Origin: Oxalobacteraceae bacterium AB_14
Lineage (GTDB): Bacteria > Pseudomonadota > Gammaproteobacteria > Burkholderiales > Burkholderiaceae_D
Assembly: GCA_000381565.1 (NCBI GenBank)
Contig: KB906724.1
Location: 3,467,663 to 3,531,662 of the forward strand
Length of the DNA: 64,000 bases
Direction: 5' to 3'
Position numbers and translations under genes: made by a program. Position 1 is the stretch's first letter; each line of letters opens with the position of its first letter. This document shows, one piece after another, positions 28,467 to 37,162 of this stretch. The notes beneath the pieces were generated by a model. The model did not search any database. It saw nothing but the letters and a program-made list of their open reading frames with translations, and was not told the origin of the DNA.

Positions 28467-29339
28467 TCAGCCCGCCACGCCCACCGTCAAGCCCACCACG
28501 TAGCCGTCGGTCGCGTTGCCGCTGACGGCCGCCATCTGCAGGGAATAGCCGTCGCTGAAGATGTTGTCGGTGGTGTAGCTGATCTGCGCCAGGTTGCGCA
28601 CGCTGGCGCTGTAGCCGCTGGCGGCGTAGACCTCGTTGAGCGTCGCCATCGGGAAGGTGAACTGCGAGGTCTTGATGCGGTTGGCCGCGCTGGCGCTCTT
28701 GGCCAGCGTTGGATAGACCTCGAAATGCACATGCGGCATGCGGCCCGAATAGCAGCCAGGGAAGATGGTCTGGAAGGTCAGGTTGCCGCTGCTGTCGCTG
28801 GCCTGCACCCCGCGCAGGTAGTTCTGGTCCGTGACGCCGTTCGAGTACAGCGAGTAGTTGCCGTCGCGGTCGCAGTGCCACAGGTAGACCGCGTAACCGG
28901 ACAAGACCGCGCAACTGCCGCTGGCGTTGACGATCTGCAGCTTGATGGTCAGCGGCACGCCGGCCGCCACGCCGCTCGGACCGTTGAAGCTGCTGCGGAT
29001 GTCGCTGCGCACCACGCCCGACTGGGTCAGCACGTTGACCACGCCGCTGTTGTTGCTGTTGGTGCCGTCGCCCGGATAGGGGCCGCCGGTCTCCTCGGGG
29101 ATCACCGCGCAGGAACCGGCGGCGGTGGTCGTGGTGGTGCTGGTCGTGCTGCTCGAGGCCGAGGTCGCCGCGGCGCCGTCGCTGGCCGATGAGCCGCCTC
29201 CTCCGCAACCGAGTACCGGCAGCGCCGACGCGCCGGCCAGCAGCCAGCGCAGGGTCTGGCGACGGTCGCTGGCCAGGTTCAGCATGGCGCTCAGGTCGGC
29301 CGCCAGGCTATGTTCGTGCGTGTCGTCGTGGGATTGCAT
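28467..29339 (-). CDS. Intradiol dioxygenase-like lipoprotein
   Basis: Protein of 290 residues. A possible lipoprotein signal ends at LPVLGCGGGG, preceded by a twin-arginine-like DRRQTLRWLL. The C-terminal domain is of the intradiol ring-cleavage (catechol dioxygenase) fold: the iron ligands are visible as Tyr in GGPYPGDG, Tyr in WHCDRDGNYSLYS, and the pair in MPHVHFE. A Ser/Thr linker separates the signal from the domain. Exported homologues act on protocatechuate-like compounds, but the substrate here is unknown. ATG at 29339 chosen; a longer frame to 29570 lacks an exportable start. Confidence 0.8.
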   Translation of the reverse strand: MQSHDDTHEHSLAADLSAMLNLASDRRQTLRWLLAGASALPVLGCGGGGSSASDGAAATSASSSTTSTTTTTAAGSCAVIPEETGGPYPGDGTNSNNSGVVNVLTQSGVVRSDIRSSFNGPSGVAAGVPLTIKLQIVNASGSCAVLSGYAVYLWHCDRDGNYSLYSNGVTDQNYLRGVQASDSSGNLTFQTIFPGCYSGRMPHVHFEVYPTLAKSASAANRIKTSQFTFPMATLNEVYAASGYSASVRNLAQISYTTDNIFSDGYSLQMAAVSGNATDGYVVGLTVGVAG

Positions 29340-29352
29340 TCTTTCTCCTTGT

Positions 29353-30021
29353 TTAAACCGTGGTGTTGACCAGGTTGCCGCTGCTTCCGCTGCCGCCCAC
29401 CTTGGTCGACAGCGCATGCAGGAAGGCCGCCAGCTTGGTGTTGGCGTCGGCGCTGCCGGTGCTGTCGGCGCTGGAACTGGCGCCGCCGCCCAGCTTGTCG
29501 AGCACCTTGGCGAAGCTGCTTTCCAGCTGGCTGACCGCATCGCTGCCGTCAGTGCTGGCAGTGCTGCCATCGGAGGTGCTGTCGGTGCTGCCCGAACTCA
29601 GCTTGGAAAGCAGGCTTTGCAGATCCGATTCCAATTTCCCCGGACCGCCGGGACCGCCGCCCTGCTGCCCCTCGCCGTAGGCCGGCGCATCGCTGCTGCT
29701 GGCGTTCTGCGCATGCAGCGCACCCATCAGGCTTTGCAGGAAACTGCCCAGCGCATCGGCCACAGTGCCGCTGCTGTCGGTGCTGTCGGTGCTGTCGGTG
29801 CTGCCGGCGACGGCCGGGGCGCTGCTGCCATCGCCGGCATCGGTGATGCCGATGGCCTTGAAGGCGTCGGCGATGGCCGAGGCGAAGCCGCCGCCTTCGG
29901 GCGGACGTGGCGGCGGCGCGCCGCGCGTGGCCTCGGCGCCGTTGCCGGCGCTGGTGCTGCTCAAACGGCTCAGGAAGCTAAGCTGGCTGGTGTTGCTGGA
30001 ACTCAGGGCGCTGATCGACAT
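29353..30021 (-). CDS. Hypothetical Ser/Thr/Asp-rich low-complexity protein
   Basis: Protein of 222 residues that I cannot assign. It is rich in Ser, Thr, Gly and Asp, with TDS triplet repeats around residues 75-82 and two short amphipathic helices (FLQSLMGALHAQN and KLAAFLHALSTKVGG). No signal peptide is evident. The gene lies 13 bases upstream of the dioxygenase gene on the same strand, so the two may be cotranscribed. The Ser/Asp repeats look like a linker or a secreted, disordered protein. A real gene is likely because the frame has consistent codon bias. Confidence 0.5.
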   Translation of the reverse strand: MSISALSSSNTSQLSFLSRLSSTSAGNGAEATRGAPPPRPPEGGGFASAIADAFKAIGITDAGDGSSAPAVAGSTDSTDSTDSSGTVADALGSFLQSLMGALHAQNASSSDAPAYGEGQQGGGPGGPGKLESDLQSLLSKLSSGSTDSTSDGSTASTDGSDAVSQLESSFAKVLDKLGGGASSSADSTGSADANTKLAAFLHALSTKVGGSGSSGNLVNTTV

Positions 30022-30051
30022 AAGGTTCTCCGTTCAATGTTTGAGGGTGCC

Positions 30052-30600
30052 TCAAGGGCGCGGCATGCGGCGGGGTTCCCCTTCCGCCTGCTTCTTGCGC
30101 TGCTCGGGCGTCAGCACGGCCAGCAGCTTCTGTTCGGTACGCACATGCTGCAAGACGATGTTGGCCATCGCCGTCGCGGCATCCTTGGCCAGCGCTGCGG
30201 CCTTGGCGTCGTCATACTGTTCGGCGCGACCCAATGCGCGCAACGCTTCATGGGCCTTGGCGGCGGCCTTGCCCTGCTCGCGCAGATACGGTTCCTGCGC
30301 GTGCAGGATGGCGAACACCTTGTCGTCTTGTGCCTCGCTCAGCTCGATGCCGTGGACGAATGGCGGACGGCCGCCCATGCCCATATGGGGACCGCCGTGA
30401 AAGCCAGGACCTGGGCCGCGGTCGCCATGCTCCGGGCCCTGGTGCTCGTCGCCGTGCCCGGCGCCCCGCATCATCATCGGCGGGCGGCCGGCATCGTCGT
30501 CCAGGCCCTCGGCACGGGCGGCGCCGCCTGCGGCGAACAGCGGCAGCGCCATGGCGGCAGCCAGCAAGATATTGTGTAAGCTGGTTTTTTGAGTTTTCAT
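30052..30600 (-). CDS. Spy/CpxP-like periplasmic chaperone
   Basis: Protein of 182 residues with a signal peptide ending near GGAARA. The N-terminal half is Gly/His/Met-rich (RPPMMMRGAGHGDEHQG), and the C-terminal half is an all-helical Spy/CpxP domain with a LTPEQRKK segment. Family members bind unfolded proteins in the periplasm or sense envelope stress. It diverges from the CpxR/CpxA-like genes, with GTAAA boxes between them, as in Cpx regulons. The His/Met-rich part suggests metal binding. The start at 30600 follows from the signal peptide. Confidence 0.78.
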   Translation of the reverse strand: MKTQKTSLHNILLAAAMALPLFAAGGAARAEGLDDDAGRPPMMMRGAGHGDEHQGPEHGDRGPGPGFHGGPHMGMGGRPPFVHGIELSEAQDDKVFAILHAQEPYLREQGKAAAKAHEALRALGRAEQYDDAKAAALAKDAATAMANIVLQHVRTEQKLLAVLTPEQRKKQAEGEPRRMPRP

Positions 30601-30649
30601 ATCGACAATCCTCGGTTGGTCGGGAGCAGCCATTTTCTGGCCGCCCCGT

Positions 30650-30741
30650 GTAAAGCGCCGTAAACCCGGGGTAAATCGAAGTAAAGATGGCCGTTTTGAC
30701 ACGCAATTGGCGTTGGGCAAGCCGTTGTAAATCGGGGTAAA
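30650..30741. promoter_or_regulatory. GTAAA direct repeats resembling CpxR boxes
   Basis: GTAAA occurs at 30650, 30660, 30671, 30681, 30727 and 30737, forming three pairs with five bases between the units. The CpxR consensus is GTAAA-N5-GTAAA. The array sits between the divergent Spy-like gene and the CpxR-like gene, so both could be controlled by it. Confidence 0.75.
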
Positions 30742-30806
30742 AGACCGCCGGATGCGCCTGCTGGACTGTTATGATCGGCCCATCGACATAGAAAGAAGCA
30801 CGCGGC

Positions 30807-31499
30807 ATGAAGAGCAAAGTACTGCTGATAGACGACGACATCGAGCTGGTGGGCATGTTCAAGGAATACCTGGAACAGGAAGGCTTCGACGTCAAAATGG
30901 TGCACGACGGCGAAGCCGGCACCGCCGAAGCCTGCACCGGCCAGTATTCGATCGCCATCCTGGACGTGATGATGCCGCGCATGAACGGCCTGGAGACGCT
31001 GCGCCGCATCCGCACCAACAGCCAGCTGCCGATCCTGATGCTGACCGGGCGCGGCGACGACACCGACCGCATCGTCGGCCTGGAACTGGGCGCCGACGAC
31101 TACGTGGCCAAGCCTTGCACCCCGCGCGAGCTGACCGCCCGCATCCGCGCCATCCTGCGCCGGGCGCACAGCGCGCCGCTCGACAACGGCACGCCGGCCG
31201 CGCTGACCGTCGGCCAGCTGACCATGTGGCCCGAGCAGCGGCGCGCCGCCTGGGCCGGCGACAAGCTGGAACTGACCAGCACCGAATTCAACCTGCTCGA
31301 AGTACTGGCCCGCAACGCCGGCCGCCCGGTCAGCAAGAACACCTTGTCCGAACAGGGGCTGGGCCGGCCGCTGGCGCGCTTCGACCGCAATATCGACGTC
31401 CACCTGAGCAGTCTGCGCCACAAGCTCGGCACCATCGCCGACGGCCGCTCCTGCCTGCAAACCGTGTACCGCCTGGGCTATCAGCTGATCAAGGAGTAG
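30807..31499 (+). CDS. CpxR-like response regulator (OmpR family)
   Basis: Two-component regulator of 230 residues. The receiver domain has the acidic pair DDD near residue 9-11, the phosphoacceptor Asp53 in ILDVMMPRMNG, Thr near LTGRG and a Lys in AKPC. The C-terminal half is a winged-helix DNA-binding domain of the OmpR type (TSTEFNLLEVLARN, then VHLSSLRHKLG). It is coupled to the histidine kinase (three bases apart). With the nearby Spy-like gene and GTAAA boxes it is best read as a Cpx-like envelope-stress regulator. Confidence 0.87.
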   Translation: MKSKVLLIDDDIELVGMFKEYLEQEGFDVKMVHDGEAGTAEACTGQYSIAILDVMMPRMNGLETLRRIRTNSQLPILMLTGRGDDTDRIVGLELGADDYVAKPCTPRELTARIRAILRRAHSAPLDNGTPAALTVGQLTMWPEQRRAAWAGDKLELTSTEFNLLEVLARNAGRPVSKNTLSEQGLGRPLARFDRNIDVHLSSLRHKLGTIADGRSCLQTVYRLGYQLIKE

Positions 31500-31502
31500 C
31501 CT

Positions 31503-33065
31503 GTGGGCCGTTTGTTCTGGAAGTTTTTCGTCTGCATCTTGCTGGCCCAGCTGACCGCCACGGTCGGCATCGGCGGCGCCATCTGGCTCAAGAGCCGCGA
31601 CCAGCAAGCCAACCAGGCCAATGACCTCGACACCAGCCCGCCGGCCGAGATGGCGATCGGCTCGGCTGCCGCCACGCTGGAATTCGGCGGCGTCAAGGCG
31701 CTGCGGCGTTTGCTGGAAGGGATGGAACGGCACAAGGTGTACGCGGTCGACGAGCAGGGCCATGAACTGCTCGAGCGCAGCATCAGCGCCTCCATGCTGC
31801 GCGAATCGCGCGCCCTGCTCAAGCAGGAAGGCAAGCGCCGCGTGGTGCGCCAGGTCGCCGCCCCGGAGGGGAAACGATATATATTATTTATACCATCACA
31901 CGGGCTGGACTTCGACCGTCCGCTGATGGCGGGCTTGGGCAGCACCCAGATGGCGCTGCAAGGCGGGCCGGCGGCGCCGCGCGGGGGCCAGCCCGGCGGC
32001 GGCCCAGGCCCGGGGCCGGGTCCGGGCTCAGCCCAAGGCCCAGGGCCTGGCCCCGGCTTCGACCCGGACCGGGCCGGCGCGCCGCCTGACGCACCGCCAG
32101 GCAACGACCGCGGTTATGGCGGACCTGGCGGCCCCGGCGACATGCGCGGCCCGCGCTTCCAGCCGCTGACCCTGTGGGTGCCGGTCGCCGCCGCCATCCT
32201 GGCCAGCCTGTTGTTCTCGATGCTGCTGGCCTGGTACTTTTCCCGGCCGATCCGCGCCCTGCGGCTGGCCTTCGACGCCGCCGCCGGCGGCGACCTGGCG
32301 CCGCGCTTCGGCGCCACCGGCACAGGCAAGCGCAACTCCGAACTGAACGACCTCGGCCGCGACTTCGACCGCATGACGGCGCGCCTGCGCAGCCTGATCG
32401 ACGGCCAGACCCGCTTGCTGCACGACGTCTCGCACGAATTGCGCTCGCCGCTGGCGCGCTTGCAGGCGGCGATCGGCCTGGCGCACCAGCAGCCGGACAA
32501 GCTGGCGGCTTCGCTGGAGCGCATCGAACGCGAGAGCGTGCGCATGGATAAGCTGGTGGGGGAATTATTGACGCTGGCGCGCCTGGAAGCGGGCGCCATC
32601 AAGGCCAGCCAGGAAGAAATCGGCATGGCCGAACTGCTGGAGCAAATCGCCGACGACGCCAATTACGAAGCGTCCAGCCAGCAGCGCAGCGTGGTGCAGG
32701 AAGGCGAAGCCGATGTGCTGGTCGCCGGCCAGGCCGACCTGCTGGGCCGCGCCATCGAAAACGTGGTGCGCAACGCCATCAAGCACAGTCCCGAGGGCGG
32801 CGTGGTGCAGCTGCAAGCCCACACCCTGCCCGGCGCCCGCAGCCTGAGCATCCGCGTGCTCGATCGCGGACCGGGCGTGGCGCCGGCCGACCTGGACACC
32901 ATCTTCCAGCCCTTTTTCCGCTCCACCAGCACCGGCACCGAAGGCCACGGCCTCGGCCTGGCGATCGCCCAGCACGTGATCGAAGCCTACGGCGGCAGCA
33001 TCAAGGCCAGCAACCGCGCCGGCGGCGGCCTGTGCGTGGAAATGATACTGCCGGCGAAAGTGTGA
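31503..33065 (+). CDS. CpxA-like sensor histidine kinase with Gly/Pro-rich insert
   Basis: Sensor kinase of 520 residues. It has an N-terminal membrane helix, a periplasmic part that includes a long Gly/Pro-rich stretch (about residues 155-215), a second membrane helix near residue 222, a HAMP region, the phosphoacceptor His311 in HELRSPLARL, and the ATP domain with NVVRNAIKHSPEG, DRGPGV and GHGLGLAI. The start is a GTG three bases after the regulator stop. A run of rare AT-rich codons near residues 123-131 is unlike the rest. The Gly/Pro insert is probably a flexible periplasmic linker. Confidence 0.87.
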   Translation: MGRLFWKFFVCILLAQLTATVGIGGAIWLKSRDQQANQANDLDTSPPAEMAIGSAAATLEFGGVKALRRLLEGMERHKVYAVDEQGHELLERSISASMLRESRALLKQEGKRRVVRQVAAPEGKRYILFIPSHGLDFDRPLMAGLGSTQMALQGGPAAPRGGQPGGGPGPGPGPGSAQGPGPGPGFDPDRAGAPPDAPPGNDRGYGGPGGPGDMRGPRFQPLTLWVPVAAAILASLLFSMLLAWYFSRPIRALRLAFDAAAGGDLAPRFGATGTGKRNSELNDLGRDFDRMTARLRSLIDGQTRLLHDVSHELRSPLARLQAAIGLAHQQPDKLAASLERIERESVRMDKLVGELLTLARLEAGAIKASQEEIGMAELLEQIADDANYEASSQQRSVVQEGEADVLVAGQADLLGRAIENVVRNAIKHSPEGGVVQLQAHTLPGARSLSIRVLDRGPGVAPADLDTIFQPFFRSTSTGTEGHGLGLAIAQHVIEAYGGSIKASNRAGGGLCVEMILPAKV

Positions 33066-33073
33066 ACTAGTTC

Positions 33074-33640
33074 TTATGCTTTAGGCAAGGTCACGCCGTG
33101 CTGGCCCTGGTACTTGCCGTTGCGGTCCTTGTACGAGACGTCGCACACTTCGTCGCTCTCGAAGAACAGCACCTGCGCGCAGCCTTCGTGCGCGTAGATC
33201 TTGGCCGGCAGCGGCGTGGTGTTGGAGAACTCCAGCGTCACATAGCCTTCCCATTCCGGCTCGAACGGCGTCACGTTGACGATGATGCCGCAACGCGCAT
33301 AGGTCGACTTGCCCAGGCAGACCGTCAGCACGCTGCGCGGAATGCGGAAGTACTCCATGGTGCGCGCCAGCGCGAACGAGTTCGGCGGGATGATGCAGAC
33401 ATCGCTCTTGATATCGACGAAGGAGTTCGAATCGAAGTTCTTCGGATCGACGATGGTGCTGTTGATGTTGGTGAAGACCTTGAATTCATCGGCGCAGCGG
33501 ATGTCGTAGCCGTAGGACGAGGTGCCGTAGGAGATGACCTTGCGGCCGTCTTCCTGGCGTACCTGATCCGGGAAGAACGGCTCGATCATCCCATGCTGCT
33601 CCGCCATCCGGCGTATCCATTTATCGCTTTTAATCGTCAT
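33074..33640 (-). CDS. dcd: dCTP deaminase
   Basis: Deaminates dCTP to dUTP, supplying dUMP for thymidylate synthesis. The 188-residue protein is the usual length, with [20 protein letters not shown] at the N-terminus, the conserved SSYGYDIR and the [13 protein letters not shown] segment, and the C-terminal GKYQGQ. It acts as a homotrimer in the cytoplasm. Its stop is nine bases from that of the convergent kinase gene. Confidence 0.95.
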   Translation of the reverse strand: MTIKSDKWIRRMAEQHGMIEPFFPDQVRQEDGRKVISYGTSSYGYDIRCADEFKVFTNINSTIVDPKNFDSNSFVDIKSDVCIIPPNSFALARTMEYFRIPRSVLTVCLGKSTYARCGIIVNVTPFEPEWEGYVTLEFSNTTPLPAKIYAHEGCAQVLFFESDEVCDVSYKDRNGKYQGQHGVTLPKA

Positions 33641-33695
33641 CGCAAGGCATTCCTAAAGTTCAGGGGCGGCGCAACAGCGCCGAATGCCCAAGATT

Positions 33696-34529
33696 TTACG
33701 CGAAAGCCTGCTTTTTAAGAACTTTTTTACCAGATTCGCCCAACAGCCCGGCGATCATCTCGCGGGTGGCGTCGGCCGCCAGCGCCGGCGACTCCATCGG
33801 GAACAAATGCCCGCCCGGCACTATGCGGTAGTGCTTGCCCACCAGCGCCCGAGTGTGGCCGAGGCCGGACTGGCTGGTTTCCCAGGAATCGGTGCCGCCG
33901 ATGAAGCCGATCGGCGCCGGGAAGCGGCCCCGCACCAATGTGGGCAGGTGATGCGGCAGGCTGGCGTAGATCATGGTTTCCACTTCGCGGGTGAAGCGCA
34001 GCTGCACGCCTTCCGCATGCGGCTTGAGTCCGCTTTCCATGTAGTCGGCCAGCACGCCCGGCGCCCAAGCGGCGAACAGGTCCTTGCCGGCGAAGTGCTG
34101 GTAGGCGGCTTGCGCGTCCGGCCACACATTGCGGCGGCGGATGGAGAATTTCGCCGGCGGCACGCGGTTGGCGTTGCCGCTGACCTTGATCAGGCGCCAG
34201 AACCAGGCGCGCCAACCGGCCACGACCGGCGCATCGAGCATGACGACGCAGCGCACCAGGTCCGGCCGCGCATGGGCCACCATCAGGCTGAGCATGCCGC
34301 CCAGCGAGTGGCCGACCAGGATCACCGGTTCGTCGTAGCGCTTGGTCAGTTCGTTGATGTATTCGTCGACCAGGTGCGGCCAGCCGTCGCTGACCGGGTA
34401 GCGCGCGCTGTGGCCATGCATGTCGAGCGCCTGGATATCGAAATCGTCGGCCAGCAGCTCGAAGTACTGGCGGTACACGCCCGCCGGGTAACTGTTGGCA
34501 TGGGCAAAATGCAGCTTGGGCTTGGTCAC
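33696..34529 (-). CDS. Alpha/beta hydrolase
   Basis: Alpha/beta hydrolase of 277 residues. The catalytic serine is in GHSLGGML, the histidine in PGGHLFPMESP and the acid is probably in the GGTDSWE segment. It has no signal peptide. The start is a GTG at 34529 with GGAG seven bases before it; a longer frame to 34616 would overlap the comEC stop region. Substrate unknown. The start lies about 76 bases from the comEC stop, and both genes share the strand. Confidence 0.78.
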   Translation of the reverse strand: MTKPKLHFAHANSYPAGVYRQYFELLADDFDIQALDMHGHSARYPVSDGWPHLVDEYINELTKRYDEPVILVGHSLGGMLSLMVAHARPDLVRCVVMLDAPVVAGWRAWFWRLIKVSGNANRVPPAKFSIRRRNVWPDAQAAYQHFAGKDLFAAWAPGVLADYMESGLKPHAEGVQLRFTREVETMIYASLPHHLPTLVRGRFPAPIGFIGGTDSWETSQSGLGHTRALVGKHYRIVPGGHLFPMESPALAADATREMIAGLLGESGKKVLKKQAFA

Positions 34530-34605
34530 AAGCGGTCTCCGTATGATTGTTTTCGAGCCATTGTAATGGCACTTACCCCGGCAGGCTTGGGGGAAAGGCT
34601 CTAAT

Positions 34606-37059
34606 TTAGCGGCCATACCAGTAGCGCGCGTGCGCCTGGCGCCAGGCGCCGATCTCGATAGTATCGCCGAAATCCAAGGTCAGCGCGCCGGCCTGGTCCG
34701 TGCGCAGGCGTTCGATGTGCAGTTGGCCGTAGCGCTCGTAGACTTCCTGCTTGGGATGGTGGTAGCGGTTGCGATAACCGACCTGGAACAGCGCGGTCCG
34801 CGGGTGCACCGCCAGCAGGAACGCCGGTGTGGACGAGGTGCCGCTGCCGTGGTGCGGCGCCAGCAGGACGTCGGCTTGCAAGCTGGCGCGGTCGCCCTGC
34901 ACCAGCGCGGCCTCCTGCGCGGCCTCGATGTCGGCGGCCAGCAGCATCGATTTGGCGCCGGCCGTGATCTTCAGCGTGCAGCCGCGCGCATTCGGCCTGA
35001 GCGTGGCGTCGGCATAGCTGGCGGCAGGCGGATGCAGCAGCTCGAAGCGCACGCCGTCCCAGTCCCAGCGCTGCCCCGCCGCGCAGTGCAGGTGCTGGCG
35101 CGCGGCCCTGGCGATGGGATGCTGGGACGGCAGCGATGACAGCACCCATTCCACCCGCACGCCGTCGAGTATCGTCAGGGCGCCGCCGGAATGATCGGCG
35201 TCGCTGTGGGTAACGATCACGCCGTCCAATGCGGCGATGCCGCGCGCCCTCAGGTAAGGCAGGATGACGCGGTTGCCGGCATTGGAAGCGGGTGAGTAGG
35301 CGGGGCCGGTGTCGTACAGCAGACGATGCCCGCTGGTCTCGATCAGCAGCGCCATGCCCTGCCCCACGTCGAAGGCGGTGACGGTCATGCGGCCTGGCGC
35401 CGGGTGCGATGGTTCGGCGGCCAGCAGCGGTATCCAGCTCGCCAGGCCCAGCCAGCGCACCGGCCAGCCGCGCGGCGCGAGCAGCCAGATGGTGCCGCCC
35501 ATGGCCCAGCAGAATAGCCAGAACGGCGGCGTCGGCGCGCTCCATACGGCGTAGCGCAAGCCGCTGAACCATTGCAGGCAGGCGGCCAACCATTCCACCA
35601 GCAGATGCGCAAGGCCCAGCACCGGCGCCGCCAACAACGAGGGCAGCATGCTGCCGACCAGCGCGAGCGGCGTGACCACAAGGCTGATCAACGGTATCGC
35701 CACCGCGTTCGCCAGCGGACTGACCACAGAGACCTGGGCGAACAACAGCATCGTGACCGGCACCAGGCCGAACGTCACCGCGTACTGCGTATGGGCGCCG
35801 ACGCGCAAGGCCTGCCAGAGCCGCTCAAGGCGTGAGGCACGAGGCGCGTCATGGTCGCGCCGCGCAATCCGTAAGGTGGTGCGGCCGACCGTCGCATACA
35901 GAATCGTGGCGACCGCGCCGAACGACAGCCAGAAGCCCGGCCACAATACCGCCCAGGGATCGATCAGCACCACCATGCCAAGTGCGCAGCACAGCACATG
36001 CGACACGCTGGCGATACGGTTCATCCACAGCGCGGCGGCGACCACCATCAACATGTACAAGGTGCGCTGCGCCGGCACACCGAAGCCGGCCAGCAGGACA
36101 TAGAACAGCGCCACCGTCGCGCCGACCAGCGCCGCCACTTTTTGCGCGGGCAGCAGCAAGGGCAGCTGCGCGCGCGTGAAGAACGAGTGCCGCCACAGAT
36201 TGAAAGCGGCCAGCGCGAACAGCCCCGCCACCATCGTGATGTGCAAGCCTGAGATGGATATGAGGTGGCCGATACCCGTCCGGTTGAAGACATTCCAGTC
36301 CGATTGTTCGATGCCGCGCTGATCGCCCACCACCAGCGCGACGATCACGCCTGCAAACGGCTTGCCTGGCAGCGCGGCCAATATGCGCGCCCGCAGCAAC
36401 GCGCGCGCGTGCTCGATCACGTTGCCAACGTTGAAGACAAAGCCATCCAGCCGCCGGTTGTTCGGCGCCGGCCGCACATAGCCGGTCGCGCGCAGGCCTT
36501 GTTCCAGCAGCCACGCTTCGTAGTCGAAGCCATATGGATTGGCATTGCCGTGGGGCCGTTGCAGGCGCACCGTCAGTTGCCAGCGCTCGCCCGGCTGCAC
36601 GTCGCCGATCTCCTTGACCTGATCGCGAAACCCGGCATACCAGGCCAGCGAGACATGCGGCGGAACGGTCTCTGGTGCGCGGCCCAGCACACGCTCCACC
36701 GCGAAATTGAAACGCACGCCCTGGCCGAAGCGGTACGGCAGATTGTCGATGGTGCCGATCAAGGTGAAGTCGCGACCTTCGTCGGCGGCCGCAAGCTGGG
36801 GCGCCAGGACGCGGCAAGCCATCCAGGCCGCCCACAAGAATCCGATCAAGGCGCCGGCCAGCAAGGATGTCGCGCAACGCAAAGCGGCGTTCGTGCGCGC
36901 GCCGAAATGGAACATCCGCCTCCGCAAGCAGGCGTGCCACGCCAACAACCACGCCGCCAGCACAAGGGCCGCCGCCAGGCCCGCCATCGCGGACGGCAAC
37001 ACCGCCTGCGTTTGCAGCCACGCCGCACCTGTGGCGAAGCCGATCGTCACCGCCCTCAT
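34606..37059 (-). CDS. comEC: ComEC/Rec2 family DNA uptake channel
   Basis: Protein of 817 residues. It has an N-terminal OB-like periplasmic part, a competence membrane domain (about residues 240-500, with GIGHLISISGLHITMVAGL), and a C-terminal metallo-beta-lactamase-like domain with VTHSDADHSGG near residue 613. ComEC carries one DNA strand across the inner membrane during transformation. All three domains are present, so the gene looks intact. The competence pili genes are not in this window. Start at the ATG 37059, which leaves a hydrophobic N-terminus. Confidence 0.92.
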   Translation of the reverse strand: MRAVTIGFATGAAWLQTQAVLPSAMAGLAAALVLAAWLLAWHACLRRRMFHFGARTNAALRCATSLLAGALIGFLWAAWMACRVLAPQLAAADEGRDFTLIGTIDNLPYRFGQGVRFNFAVERVLGRAPETVPPHVSLAWYAGFRDQVKEIGDVQPGERWQLTVRLQRPHGNANPYGFDYEAWLLEQGLRATGYVRPAPNNRRLDGFVFNVGNVIEHARALLRARILAALPGKPFAGVIVALVVGDQRGIEQSDWNVFNRTGIGHLISISGLHITMVAGLFALAAFNLWRHSFFTRAQLPLLLPAQKVAALVGATVALFYVLLAGFGVPAQRTLYMLMVVAAALWMNRIASVSHVLCCALGMVVLIDPWAVLWPGFWLSFGAVATILYATVGRTTLRIARRDHDAPRASRLERLWQALRVGAHTQYAVTFGLVPVTMLLFAQVSVVSPLANAVAIPLISLVVTPLALVGSMLPSLLAAPVLGLAHLLVEWLAACLQWFSGLRYAVWSAPTPPFWLFCWAMGGTIWLLAPRGWPVRWLGLASWIPLLAAEPSHPAPGRMTVTAFDVGQGMALLIETSGHRLLYDTGPAYSPASNAGNRVILPYLRARGIAALDGVIVTHSDADHSGGALTILDGVRVEWVLSSLPSQHPIARAARQHLHCAAGQRWDWDGVRFELLHPPAASYADATLRPNARGCTLKITAGAKSMLLAADIEAAQEAALVQGDRASLQADVLLAPHHGSGTSSTPAFLLAVHPRTALFQVGYRNRYHHPKQEVYERYGQLHIERLRTDQAGALTLDFGDTIEIGAWRQAHARYWYGR

Positions 37060-37162
37060 CGCCTTGTCCGGCCTGACGGCCGCTCCTCAAGTATCGCAAC
37101 AGTCCGATACTACGCAGAACCGCCGCCAACGCATGGCCGACCTTATCGTAGATTGATGCAGA

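Noticed and set aside
31980..32090. GC-rich repetitive stretch inside the sensor kinase as a separate element
   Set aside because: It codes in frame for the Gly/Pro-rich periplasmic linker of the kinase.
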